Of a stretch of DNA of 64,000 bases, positions 45,764 through 57,420 are shown one piece after another. Source of the DNA: Hydra vulgaris (taxonomy: Eukaryota; Cnidaria; Hydrozoa; Anthoathecata; Hydridae); contig NC_088922.1 of the NCBI RefSeq assembly GCF_038396675.1, positions 9,007,001 to 9,071,000 on the forward strand, read 5' to 3'. Both the position numbers and the translations under genes were made by a program. The notes beneath the pieces were generated by a model. It saw only the letters and a program-made list of their open reading frames with translations, ran no database searches and was not told where the DNA came from. Position 1 is the stretch's first letter. Each line of letters begins with the position of its first letter.

Positions 45764-45896
45764 TACCCAGTGGGCACGGGACATAAAAAAGACGTCTTTT
45801 GAATGTCTTTTTAACGTATCGAACGTCTTTTGAACGTTTTGGACGTCTTTTGAACGTTCCAAAAACGTATTTTTTTGGTCCGGTGCCCACCGGGTA
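45764..45896. mobile_element. 133-bp MITE with TACCCAGTGGGCACSG ends
   Basis: TACCCAGTGGGCAC at the left is inverted as GTGCCCACCGGGTA at the right. The interior is a run of GACGTCTTTTGAACGT-like words. The ends match those of the 2.2-kb element at 21.4 kb, but the interior is unrelated. Confidence 0.8.
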
Positions 45897-45945
45897 GTCT
45901 TATGGGAGAAGAGAACAAAATTTAAGAGAACAAAATACTATTTAG

Positions 45946-46236
45946 ATGACTGTCAAGTCATGACGCCTTAAGTCATGACGCGTCAAGTTATGACGCGTCA
46001 AGTCATGACGCGTCAAGTCATGACGCGTCAAGTCATGACGCGTCAAGTCATGACGCGTCAAGTCATGACGCGTCAAGTCATGACGCGTCAAGTCATGACG
46101 CGTCAAGTCATGACGCGTCAAGTCATGACGCGTCAAGTCATGACGCGCCAAGTCATGACGCGTCAAGTCATGACGCGTCAAGTCATAACGCGTCAAGTCA
46201 TGACGCGTCAAGTCATTTCGCGTCATCTTATGACGC
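45946..46236. repeat. 15-bp minisatellite GTCATGACGCGTCAA
   Basis: About 18-19 nearly identical copies, four per 60 bp without indels. Each unit is made of two overlapping palindromes (GTCATGAC and TGACGCGTCA), so the array is self-complementary throughout and holds two CpGs per unit. Because 15 is divisible by three, all frames without a stop stay open on both strands (MTRQV and RHDLT repeats); I do not call a gene. Confidence 0.95.
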
Positions 46237-46369
46237 TATGAGTAAAATAAAACATTAGTTTAAAAAAGAAATAAAACTACCACAACGAAAAAAGTAAGAA
46301 ATTTATTTGTACAAATGAAAAAAAGAGTTTAAGTTAATAAAACATGAAAGTTATTCAAAAATATTGGAA

Positions 46370-46990
46370 CTCCTAAATCAGAAACAGCAACTGAATCAAA
46401 AAGCCTCGACGAAAAAGCTCTCCAGCTCTACACTTTCAACTAATGTAAATTTATACTTTCTGAATTTATAACTTCAAACTTCTCGTACTGCCAGCTTATA
46501 TGGATGTTTCACAATAAGAAACTAAATAAGCGCATAAATCGAATCCACAAAACGCTTCAAGAATTATTTACAGATATTATGGTCTCCATTTCTTCATTTG
46601 AAACTCTCTTACGAAACAGCAGCACTTAAACTATACACCAAAAAAACCTGGATTGTTTAGTCACTGAGATTTTCAAAGTAAAATTACAAACTGTGCCTAT
46701 ATCTATGAATGAAGTTTTTAAGTTTCTCAAATCAAATCTGAGATATGAAAAGCTAAATTCCACCAATATTCGTACAACAAAATATGAATTGGAATCTCTA
46801 TCTTACCTAGGACCTGAAATTTGGAAACTATTCTCAAATAATTTTAAAACATCTTCATTTTTGAAGGAATTTAAACTTAAAATAAAAAACTGATTTCTCA
46901 AGTAATGCCATGCAAATTATCCATGGTTTTTATTACAGATGTCGGATAAATTAATAAACTAAAGTAAAATGAAATTTTTATATTTTTGTT
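46370..46990 (+). mobile_element. LINE ORF2 C-terminal fragment
   Basis: FSYCQLIWMFHNKKLNKRINR, then SISSFETLLRNSST and NLDCLVTEIFKVK, followed by LRYEKLNSTNIRTTKYELES and LSYLGPEIWKLF. This is the conserved tail of Jockey/I-like non-LTR ORF2 proteins (YC.LIWM, the NIR block, and SLSYLGP.IW). A stop near 46630 and a frame shift break it; the last 66 codons are open. Confidence 0.75.
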
Positions 46991-47889
46991 CAGCGCAACA
47001 GTTTACAAGATGCTCTTTAATTTTGTTTGTCTAGAAAACCGATTCCGTAGAAGCTTCTAGCTCAAATTAAATCAATTTCTGTTAAACCTATCTACTCTTA
47101 AGTATACAGACAAAAATTCTTCTCAATGAAACAATTACCAATTTTATCGCAAGAATCAAATCATTAGCATGCTCTGTGATTTTAATACAAAATGTGATTG
47201 TTCAACCTATAGATGTTTATTCAATTATTCAGAGAATATAATTAAATCATAATTAATAGCAGGAATCAACAACTTCACTCATCAAAGTGGAGTTCTGTTG
47301 GAAATTAACTCATTAACTACATTGCAACAGCTGACCGAACGCCTACTAATAATGGAATCCACCAAAAAGACATTGCTATATTTTCAACACACAAGCAAAA
47401 AAACAAAAAAAGCAGAACAGCTCAGCTAAAGTCAAACTATCAAAACACATCACACTATCGTTCTATTCTAAAGCCACACCAAAACAAAATATATTGCAGA
47501 GGTCACACCCAGATGGAAAAAGGTAATGGCCAGCCTACGATAAAATTTGTAGAAATTGAAAAAAGAAAATCATTTTCATTATGTAAGCGAAAGCATCAAG
47601 AAATCCCGCATAAAATAAGATGAACACAAAGAAATATTACTTATATCGTCGGTAGTAACTGACCAAGTATAATTAACCAAACAAATCATACCACAAGGAA
47701 TATGACATACAAACAATTTTAATGTAAATAACCCTAAACCTTTGCCAATTTTATCAGTAAAACTTGAAATAGACATAATGGCTCATAAAAAACTAAAAAC
47801 TTAAACCGCTAAATACCTAAAACAAATAAAATTGTCATATATTACAACATCAACTATTATGCGCTGTTGGCTTAGATATACTTGAGAAA
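46991..47889. other. Unresolved AT-rich stretch upstream of the Gypsy pol relic
   Basis: No conserved block recognised. It may contain worn gag/protease sequence of the downstream retroelement, but I cannot support boundaries. Confidence 0.35.
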
Positions 47890-49965
47890 TTATAATTACA
47901 TGGGCGATTTTCAATAAATCAAGACATAGAATTTGGTCACCGATGACAACCTTAATTTTCCTAATTCTATTAGAAATACAAAAACCATTCTTTTGAGAAC
48001 TACTAGCTCTATAATAGAAAATTGCTTAGCAATTAAAAACTGGATAAAAAACTTTTATGCCAGTCGCGCATTTATTATATGCAGACATTAGCAACGACAA
48101 TCAATAACGGGAAAGCCATTAAACATAACATTCAAAGATGTGGTTGCCCGAAGTGCAGTACACAAGCAAATACCAATACCACACCATTGGCGAAACGAAG
48201 TCAAAAAGAAACTCAATGACGACGTAGCATTCGGTTATACTGAACCAGTACTACAAGGAACCTCAACAGAATGGTGTTCCAGAATGGTGATTATACCAAA
48301 GAAAGACGGTTCACCTCGGAGAACTGTTGACTTACAATGTTTAAACAACACGACATTAAGAGAAACACGTAACACTAATTCTCCAAATAATATTGTTAGT
48401 CAAGTCCGAAAAAGTAAAAAGAAAACTATTATTGACACTTGAAATGGAATTCACAGTGTAACTCTCTCACAAACTGCCAAAAAGGGTACAACTTTTATTA
48501 CAGAAGTTGAGTTTATCGATATTTAAGATCACCACAAGGATTCCATGCGTCAAACGACAGATACTTCAAACATTTTGACAGTATAACCCGAAATTTTCCA
48601 CGATTTGTCAGATGCAATGACGATTATTTACTTTGAGATAATGATATTGAATCTTTATTTTGGCATACTATTTCTTACATTAAGCTATGCTCGGACAACG
48701 GAATAACCATGACAGGATTCAGACCTTCCAAAAAGTTGACGCTATACAAAGTTTTCCATCATTAAAAAAAAATTACCGGGTTTTGCTCATGGTTTGGCTT
48801 AATTACATAAGCCTCATACGCTTTTTCTCAGGCACAAATAATGCCTCCATTTCGCGTCTTGTTAAATAAAAAAGACAAACTTTATTGGTGACTAACTCTT
48901 GAAAATCTTTTTCAAGTACTCAAGCTTAGAGCAATCGAGTTAATAAAAAAAGGTGTTCAAGCATTCGATATTAATCGTCTAACTTGCTTATTTACTGTTG
49001 GAGCGAATCAAGTATCGGTTTTACACTGACACAAAAGCATTGATAATGCTTTGACATTATTAACCCACTATGTGGCCCATCTCATGGAAAAATTGTTTAT
49101 GCTGGCAACCGGTTTACAAACAATTATGAAAGTTGATACGCTCCCGTTGAAGGGAAATCCTTAGCATTACTATATGGTTTAGAAAGTTGCAAAATATTTG
49201 TCATAGGATGTCCAAACCTAACTGTTGTAGTTGATCACAAATCATAAGTAAAAGTATTAAACGACCAAAACCTAGAGGTAAAATACCCTCGAATCCTTAA
49301 AATCCGCAACAACAAAAAAAAACACTAATGTATAATGTCAAAGTTATTTCGAATCCCGTAAAAAATAAATCTCGCATCTTATACAATGTCACGAACCAAT
49401 AAAAATAATAGTTGCACCTTAGATAAAGCATGTGATATCAAAGGTGGCTTGTTTGAAACTATCTATTCTCTGTTTAATAATTTCAATAGCCCTATTAAAA
49501 TGGACAGAATTATCAATTAACTCTACTTATCAAGATCTATTACAAATCATACGAACAGGATTTCCAGAAATAAACAAAGTATACCGATACATCTTTGAGA
49601 ATTTTGTCGAAACGCTTTGACTTATACGCTATAAATAGTTTTGAATTTTTAAATGATTAAGTCTTAAAAAACAAGTTGAGATCGATTTTACTCAATTAAT
49701 TACATAAAGGACATCAAGGTGTAGCTGCAATGAGAGAAAACGCGAAAGGAAGATTTTTTTGCCCAGGAATGAATACTCAAATACAAAACTACAGAGCTTA
49801 ATGTTGTAGACGTAACAAGATTGCACCCTCAAACCATAAAGAGCTGCTTGCAGAACCATGAATTTTCAAAAATCAGTATTAAATCAATTCTCAGGTTGGA
49901 CTGAAGTAGCTTCAACAAAAACAAACTCAAGAACATTTGTTATTTGTAACGCACTTAGAAATTAG
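47890..49965 (+). pseudogene. Ty3/Gypsy-type pol relic (RT, RNase H, integrase start)
   Basis: IKNFYASRAFIICRH and AVHKQIPIPHHWRNEVKKKL lead into TSTEWCSRMVIIPKKDGSPRR and VDLQCLNNTTLRET, the RT entry of K02A2.6-like Gypsy elements. Further blocks are QGFH(A)SND, ALLYGLE-like and VVVDHKS traces of RNase H. At 49690-49960 LHKGHQGVAAMRE and FFCPGMN are followed by the Cys pair of the integrase zinc-binding domain. The relic stops soon after (WTEVAS). Many stops and frameshifts; no LTRs were recognised. Confidence 0.75.
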
Positions 49966-50100
49966 ATGTTTTAATGCTACTGCTTTCAATTATATTTTCT
50001 TTTGTATTTATTGCAAAAAAACACGTTGTTTAATGAAAATGTTGATGTTTGATGGTGCTTGATGGCCTCTATTTAATGGCCGTTGTTTGATGGTTTTTTT

Positions 50101-50220
50101 TTTTTTTTTTTTGTTATTTAGGTCCCCTAAGAAGACCTTACGGTCTTGTCACAGAGCACCGCGTAAGTGCATTTAACTGGGAAGTTCACACCTCCTTCCT
50201 TACTGTAACGTAATATTTTT
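50101..50220 (-). mobile_element. Short retroposon (SINE-like) with poly(A) and direct repeats
   Basis: In minus orientation a unit beginning GTTACAGTAAGGAAGGAGGT runs through GTTAAATGCACTTACGCGGT and a GACCGTAAGGTC hairpin to AGGGGACCTAAATAAC. It ends in an A tract of about 18 (50101-50118). Both flanks carry ACCATCAAACAA, a plausible target duplication in the surrounding TTGATGGT-rich repeat. No Pol III boxes are visible, so it is probably 5'-truncated. Confidence 0.6.
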
Positions 50221-50570
50221 GTTTGATGGTCGTTGTTTGATGGTTTTTGTTAGATGGTAGTGGTGATATTTGTTTGATTATCCTTGGGATTATAATAATT
50301 TTCAGGCTTTCAATTGGAGAGTAAAGTATCATTTTGTCTAAAGATCCTAAATATTTAGCACAGTTTGATCTGTCAAATCCACCTCCACTATAATCATACC
50401 TGATAAAAACTTAACACTTTAGATTGATTTTTAGATTTCAACATTAAAAAGATTGACAACAATCTTTTTAATGTTAGAAATAAATGTCTTTTGGAGCAGT
50501 TCTTTGTAGCCGTAATCAAGAAGTTTAAAAAAGTTACTTCAATGTTAAATAATATTGAATCAAGATTCTT
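50221..50570. other. No gene seen
   Basis: TTGATGGT repeats to 50275, then AT-rich DNA; a small inverse repeat AACATTAAAAAGATTGACAACAATCTTTTTAATGTT is at about 50440-50476. Confidence 0.5.
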
Positions 50571-50850
50571 CCCAGCAAACATAAGAGTCTTAAGACCGTC
50601 TTATTCAGGTCTTTAAATAGTCTTGTCTTCGAATGACGTTTTTAAGACGCCTTAAAGACGTTTTTTAAAAAACTTTTCGTTGTGAAAAATTGCACGCCTT
50701 TTTAAGACGTCCTGAAGACGTCTTTATTTTTCGAATAATTTCAACTAACAAAAAGACGGCTAAAAGATGTCTTAAAGACATTTTTAAAAAGACTTTTGGC
50801 GTGAATAAATTTCGTGTCTTTTAAAGATTTTTCACGCGAAGTTTTATCTC
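50571..50850. repeat. AAGACGTC-rich MITE-like segment with CCCAGCAAACATAAG start
   Basis: CCCAGCAAACATAAGAGTCTT is followed by many AAGACG(T)C/GTCTTAAGAC words, several palindromic, for about 270 bp. Similar in style to 3.03-3.39 and 27.24-27.61 kb. The right end is not evident. Confidence 0.5.
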
Positions 50851-50983
50851 GACTAATATGAATTCTCTAAATCATTCTGGCAATATTCTAGCAAAAGGTT
50901 ATATATAGCTATTATTATGGAAACTAAAAATTGAATGAAGCGTCGTCGCTTGAATAAGAACTTTTATTTTGTTAAATTTTACT

Positions 50984-51118
50984 ATGGCATTTGAAGATGA
51001 AGATATTAATGTTAGTACATCGAATTTGAATCCTGAATTTAATGCTTCTCAGGCTGAGCCTGAAATCCTTGTAAAGCTTTCTTCAAAAATGTTTTTTGAA
51101 GAAAGTGGAGAAATGTAA
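50984..51118 (+). CDS. 44-codon ORF truncated at the Ginger insertion; possible exon
   Basis: ATG at 50984 in the context TTTACTATGG starts an acidic reading frame (MAFEDEDINVSTSNLNPEF, then SQAEPEILVKLSS and FFEESGEM). It stays open until exactly the first bases of the Ginger left end, where TGTAAT supplies the stop. Coding-like composition ending at a transposon edge suggests a first exon disrupted by insertion. No family was recognised and no continuation lies in the window, since the right flank is outside. Confidence 0.3.
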   Translation: MAFEDEDINVSTSNLNPEFNASQAEPEILVKLSSKMFFEESGEM

Positions 51119-51690
51119 TAAAATATAACATCCGCCTAAAATATCACATCCCCCATAGAAAAACCGAAATCGAGAATGCGTTTTCAAGTTATTGCCCTTA
51201 GAAGTGTATCTAGTACGTCCGAAATATTTATGTACAAAAACAATAAAATTAAAAACGCAACGATCAAGATTCATAAAGCGGTTTGTAAATAATATACTAT
51301 AAATCATTATTTTAAATGTTACATAGGGAGATGTAATACTTTAGAAGTCTGAATAAGGGAGATGTGATATTTTACGTAGGAATTTCAGCTTCTTATTGTG
51401 ATATATATACAGATTACACCTGGGGGATGTGATATTTTAGATACCAAATACTAATACTTTGCAGTATTTAAAATAATACATAGGGAGATGTAATATTTTA
51501 GAAGCCTGAATAAGGGAGATGTGATATTTTACGTAGGAGTTTCAGCTTCTTATTGTGATATATATACAGATTACACATGGGGGATGTGATATTTTAGATA
51601 CCAAATACTAATACATTGCAGTATTTTAAATGTTACATAGGGGGATGTAATATTTTAGAAGCCTGGATAAGGGGATGTGATATTTTAAAG
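51114..51690. repeat. Left terminal inverted repeat with iterated motif
   Basis: Contains a 157-bp unit repeated about 2.4 times (starts 51321, 51478, 51635). Within it the word GGGRGATGTRATATTTTA occurs eight times, plus one inverted copy at 51136. The same words occur inverted in the right end (63735-63850). Iterated subterminal motifs are typical transposase-binding arrays (inference). Confidence 0.8.
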
Positions 51691-51815
51691 TCAATTACTA
51701 TATTTTACTTATTTTGACTTTTGGTAATTTGTGAAATTAAACTTAAACCAAAGTTTGTTTATATGTTTAATAATATATTTCAAAATTTTCATGTGCTACA
51801 AATTTTTGCATATTG

Positions 51816-52026
<211 letters not shown>

Positions 52027-52300
52027 GATTTCTTCTTTTTTTTTTAAACTTCTAGCAGTGTTTCGCGGAAAACCTAAATAAATTGTATAAATTTATTTAT
52101 TATGTTATAAAATGTATTTAATAAAGTTATAAATATCAACCATTCTATTTGTTACTTTTTTACAAGATTTATTATGTTATAAATATTATATTATTTATTA
52201 TTAATTTTACTTTTTAGTAATAAACTTGTTCACAACAAAATGAAGTTTTATTTTTAAAACAATGCATCCTATATGGTACCATCGATTTAGGATGCAAAAG

Positions 52301-52489
52301 TCACTTTTTATGTAAAAATAAATATTTAAGGTTAAATCTTTTTTCTATTTGAAAATAATGTTTAAAAGTAATTGAAATATTTCTTAATACCCATTTATCT
52401 TTTTTTTGATTTTTTCTAGTTTTTGGACCAGTTTCACTTCCGCAAATACGACACAAACTATCCTGCCAACATTGATTTAGCTTTATCAA
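52301..52489 (-). CDS. Unrecognised small ORF with CxxC motif inside the Ginger element
   Basis: On the minus strand a 62-codon frame from ATG 52489 reads CWQDSLCRICGSETGPKTRK and is then lysine-rich. The C-x2-C pair and CRICG look like the start of a zinc-binding module. AAATGG|GTATTA within the frame could be a splice donor, making this a first exon. It lies 0.6 kb beyond the stop of the Ginger transposase gene on the same strand. No family assigned. Confidence 0.25.
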   Translation of the reverse strand: MIKLNQCWQDSLCRICGSETGPKTRKNQKKDKWVLRNISITFKHYFQIEKRFNLKYLFLHKK

Positions 52490-52687
52490 TTTTTTTTTGT
52501 TTCTTTTTAAATGTTATTTTATATGAAAGTAATATAAATATTTTTAACATTATAAACAATCTTACTAACCTCCTTCATCTAATAGTAGTTACACCACTTT
52601 CTTCCTATATGCATTCACTTCTTCAATTGGAAAGGTGGTCACCAATTCTTCTTCATTTATATAATTTTCAGCAAACTAAAATAGGTC

Positions 52688-52774
<87 letters not shown>
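52688..52774. repeat. (TA)n tract
   Basis: Pure TA repeat. Confidence 0.95.
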
Positions 52775-52777
<3 letters not shown>

Positions 52778-54190
52778 AAGTGAGAAAATTTACACACATT
52801 TTGAAACTCAACTGTTGATGTTGTAAATGCCAAAGTTACTTGTACACATAATGATAATAATAATATAAGAATAAAAACAATATTATATAAAATATATCAT
52901 TTTTTCATTTAGTTAAATAATGTTACCTTAAGGCAAAATACTCCAAATATTATACTGTCAGCTTGTTTAGCATGTGGCGATGTTAATATTCTAAACTTTT
53001 CAATAATACCATATCTCTGTTGTAAGTAACGACTGAAGTATAACAGTAGAAAAATTATAAAAGATGTAAAAACAAAATTTTGAGATACCAATCACTAGAT
53101 TAAAAAGTCATCATACTTCCATTTGGATTCTTCTTTTTTTATGGAATTAATCGGCTCTCCCATAGGGTTTATATAATGAATAGTTTTATCATCTGGTTTA
53201 ATTATCTAACTAATTTAATTAATAACTATCATTAATTATTTGCATTATACTTTAGCTAAGAGTTTGTGAATACCTCATGCCGTCTTTGTATTAAATCAGT
53301 ATTAATTGGCAACTCGTCCAGTGAGAGCAACCCAGCTGGTGACAATACTTCGATTCGATTCTTCACAGCATTAATAAATGGAATGACATTCAATTTATTG
53401 TTTTATATTTAAATTAAACTTTTTTTAATTTAAATAAGGACAAATTATTAATACTGTTTGTTTTGTACAAAAATTCAATTTTGAAGTATATTCATTAATC
53501 ATACTTTTTTTTTACTGTTTACTAGTAGTTTTAGATAAATATAAACAACTTCGTCACTGAGACATTCGTTTAAAGTGTCTTTAATGAATAATCATATATC
53601 TTGCAGCCACCTAAATCTGGATATATACCCATAATGGCTTTAACAGGGTTTACAATACGGAGATATTCTATCATTGACCTATTAATAAAATGTAATAATA
53701 ATTAATTATTCAAGCATACATTCATCAAATAAAATAACGTCAGTATTACATTTACAGAAGATAACATAATGTTATAAATATTTAGACCTTCTATTTTTTC
53801 ACCGGGTAGGGATAATGTTTAAAATTAATTTTTAGGTAAGTTTACATAGAAATCTTCACTTTACTAGTGCGCCACTGAAAAATATATACCTTTCACTATC
53901 TTCAACTATGCAGCTTTTTTTGTATATAATATCTCTAGAAAATTGCACATAAATTAAAATAAAAAGCCAACATGAAGATATTTGAAGAAAATTTTTTAAT
54001 ACATACCTTCACTATCTTCAATTACAGAGCTTTTTATTGTCTCCTCTGCCTTATTTGTCTCGTCTATAAAATTGAACATAAATATAAAATGATAGGCTAA
54101 CAAATATAAATGAAACTGTAATTATTTAATACATACCTTCACTGTCTTTAAATACGAAGCTTTTTATTGAATCTGCCTCCTCTACAAAAC

Positions 54191-54316
54191 AAACCATACA
54201 TTAAATAAAATGTTAACACTTATAAATTGTTAAAACCATACATTAAATAAAATGTTAACACTTATAAATTGTTAAAACCATACATTAAATAAAATGTTAA
54301 CACTTATAAAAATAAA
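54191..54316. repeat. 42-bp tandem repeat, three copies
   Basis: AAACCATACATTAAATAAAA starts at 54191, 54233 and 54275, giving exact 42-bp spacing. It is intronic in the Ginger gene, immediately 5' of the inserted LINE. Confidence 0.9.
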
Positions 54317-54329
54317 CACTTATTAATAG

Positions 54330-57300
54330 ATTCTATCTGTTGACCAGCTTCGCACCTCTTCTTCATCTATTAGGCTGGCGCAGATGTATTTTTAATACAT
54401 TGTTTCCAGTTTAGGATGTTGAATGGTGGATCTTCTTGACTCAATGCATGAGTTTTGCTTATGTCTCTGTTTTTATGACTAGGCAACTCATTCTATTATC
54501 TCCTAATGAGGGTACAGCTCTAAAACTCAGTTTTATGGTTCTGAGGCCGGCTGGTAGTCAGGTTTCTCGAACTCTGTGGTAGCTCTCAGAGAGGCTGATT
54601 CAATCAACAGGTGAAAAATATCAAAGTAGTAACAGTGCCATGTTGCGCATGGATGGTGTCCCTGATTTTACTTTTGGTGTGCATTGCGAAAGCCACATTT
54701 GGAGCCCTTTGTTACGGCTTAGGGCTTAAAAATCACCCATTTGTCGTGAAACTAGGTTTAAATCCACAGACTATTCTTTCATGTGCTTTCGTTTAGCACC
54801 ACTTCACTCTATTTCCTATCTCTATGTTCTATATTGCTCTCCTTCATCTCAAGACTGCACTCTTTTTGATGTTATTTCTGATCATATTGACCAAGTCCTC
54901 TCTCTTTATCCATCAGCTAATATAGTTGTTGTCGATGACTTTAATGCTCGCCACTCTGAATGGCTTGGCTCTAGTGTCAGTGACTCTGCAGGCATTAAAG
55001 CCCACAACTTTTTCCTTTCTCAATCCGTAACTCAAATAATCAACTTTCCAACTCGCTTTCCTGACAACCCGAATCATCTACCTTCTCTACTCGACTTATG
55101 TCTTGTTTCTGATCCTAGTCAGTGCTCAGTTTCTCCACATTCACCCTTAGGTTCTTCTGATCACAGTTTGATCTCTCTAAAACTAATATCTCATTCTTCT
55201 TCATCACCTGAATCCCCCTATTATCGAACCTTTTACAACTACAGTAAAGCTGACTGGGATTCTTTCCGTGATTTTCTTCGTGATGGCCCTTGGGTAGAAA
55301 TCTTTCGTCTTCCTGTCGACAAATGTGCTTCTTACATAACTTCGTGGATTCAGGCTGGCATGGAATCTTTTATTCCCTCTCGACGATTTCAGGTCAAGCC
55401 TCACTCTCCTCCATGGTTTTCCTTACGCTGTGCTGCTGCGATTGCCAATCGAAACCGTTACTTCCATATTTATTAGCAAAACAATTCTCCAGAAAACAGA
55501 CGTCTGTTTATTACTGCTAGAAACAATTGTAAAAAGGTTTTGTCTAACGCCAAAACCCGCTATTCTCAAGTCAAGAAATCTCGTATCTCATCTCAAAAAT
55601 TACGCTCTCGCGACTTCTGGAGAATCTTTAATAATATCAATAATAAGGGCAAATCTGTAATTCCACCTCTCTTGTATGGTTAAGACTTTGTCACCTCACC
55701 TAAAGACAAAGCCGAATTGTTTGCTAAAAACCTTTCATCAATATCATCTCTTGATTCCATTAGTTGCATTTTACCTGATATTGCCAACAAACAGGTTGAT
55801 CCATTGCTTGACATTCATATCACTCCAGCATCTGTATCTAAAGTGATTTCCTGCCCAGACTCTTCTACAGCTTGTAGCCCAGACAACATACCTGTTATTG
55901 TCTTGCAGAAGTGTTCTCCGGAGCTGTCATCGATACTCTCAAAACTATTCAACAAGTGCTTATCAGAGTCTTGTTTTCCAGCCTGCTGGAGAGCGGCATC
56001 TGTTATCCCTATTTTCAAAAATTCTGGAGAGCAATATGATTCATCTAACTACCGTCCCATAAGTCTTCTTCCTATCATAAGCAAGGTTTTTGAATTTTTA
56101 ATCAACAAACACTTAATTTCTCATCTTGAATCTAATAACTTCCTTTCTTTCCATTAATATGGATTTCGATCTTCTCGTTCTACAGCTGATTTGCTAACAA
56201 TATTAACTGACAGGTTTTATCGTGCATTAGATGAAGGTGGAGAGGTTAAGGCCATTGCTCTTGACATTTTAAAAGCTTTTGATAAAGTTTGGCATGCTGG
56301 TTTTCTCCATAAGCTTTCTTCTTATAGTGTATTCGGCAACATCTTTAAGATCATTGAATCCTTCCTTTCCAATCGTAGCATTAAAGTTGTCCTCGATGGA
56401 CAACACTCTTCTTCTTATTCTGTAACTTCAGGGGTTCCTCAAGGTTCTATCCTTGGCCCTATATTCTTTTTAATTTACATTAACAATCTTCCAGATATTC
56501 TGACATCTAAGGTGGCATTGTTTGCTGATGATACTATTATTTATTCTTGTTGTGATAAGAAACCAGCACCCTCTGATTGCTTGGAGGGGGCATTTGAGCT
56601 TGAAAAGGATCTCACTTCTGCTACAGCATGGGGCTCACAGTGACTGGTGAACTTTAATTTAGATAAAACTCAATTTTTTTCAGTTAATCGTTATCGAAAT
56701 AATTTAGATCTACTTATATTTATGAATGGTGATGCACTCGATGAGTCACCTACTCTTCATCTTCTAGGATTAACTCTTACTTCCAATCTTTCTTGGAAAC
56801 CATACATCAAATCAGTTGCAAAATTAGCATCTGCTAAGGTTGCATCTCTTTATCGAGCTCGTCACTATCTTACTTCGGATTCTATTCTCTATCTCTATAA
56901 ATCTCAAATCCGGCCTTGTATGGAATACTGTTGCCATATCTGGGGCGGATCTTCTAATGATGCCCTTTCTTTTTTAGACAAGGTGCAAAAACGCATTGTA
57001 AACATAGTTGGACCTGCTCTTGCAGCCAACCTCCAACCATTATCACATCGTCGTAATGTTGCTTCTCTTTCTCTTTTCTACAAATACTATAATAGGCACT
57101 GCTCTAAAGAGCTAGCGTCTCTTGTGCCATCTACTAAAATTCATTCTCGTGTTACTCGTCATTCAAATAAGTGTCATCCTTTTTCTGTGACTGTTCCTAA
57201 GTGTTCCAAAAACGCTTATTTGTCTAGTTTTTTTCCTCGAGCATCAGTTCTTTGGAATTCGCTTCCTTCATCTTGCTTTCCTGATTCATATAATTTGCAA

Positions 57301-57420
57301 TCTTTTAAGTCGTCCGTCAATCGTTATCGTGCTCTACAATCTTTATCTTTTCTCTTTCAGTAACCTCTAACTTTAATTAGTGGCTGCTTGCAGCCTTGTT
57401 GGAAGCGAAGATGTTTGAAA
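54330..57420 (+). mobile_element. Non-LTR retrotransposon (CR1/Jockey-like LINE), 5'-truncated
   Basis: About 3.1 kb ending GTTGGAAGCGAAGATGTTTG plus an A-rich tail. It contains most of ORF2 and a rearranged 5' part (54330-54780). The insertion is in an intron of the opposite-strand Ginger gene, between two repeat exons. Fragments of the same family occur at 1.03-1.55 kb and probably 15.0-15.5 kb, so the family has been repeatedly active. Confidence 0.85.
54781..57363 (+). pseudogene. LINE ORF2 (endonuclease-reverse transcriptase), four in-frame stops
   Basis: A single reading frame spans 861 codons. The endonuclease C-terminal half shows VVVDDFNARHSEWLG (usually GDFNAHH) and GSSDHSLIS (SDH catalytic motif). 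The reverse transcriptase shows SSNYRPISLLPIISKVFE, IALDILKAFDKVWH (first catalytic Asp), SGVPQGSILGP and VALFADDTIIY (FADD catalytic pair). The tail has CMEYCCHIWGGSS and RASVLWNSLPSSCFPDS. Stops are at 55474 (TAG), 55681 (TAA), 56156 (TAA) and 56641 (TGA), with no frameshift seen. At least three could be single transitions of Gln or Trp codons. The N-terminal endonuclease residues are missing because of 5' truncation. Confidence 0.9.

Noticed and set aside
45946-46236. CRISPR array
   Set aside because: The units are contiguous 15-bp repeats without unique spacers, in a eukaryotic setting.
45942-46241. Open frames MTRQV... and TRHDL... across the 15-bp minisatellite
   Set aside because: Unit length divisible by three keeps frames open by construction on both strands; no flanking exon or start context.
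53890-53934. Fifth mini-exon as a decayed frameshifted copy
   Set aside because: Using the AG two bases further in (exon start 53932) gives phase 1 in and phase 2 out, which fits the next exon, so it can be read as intact.
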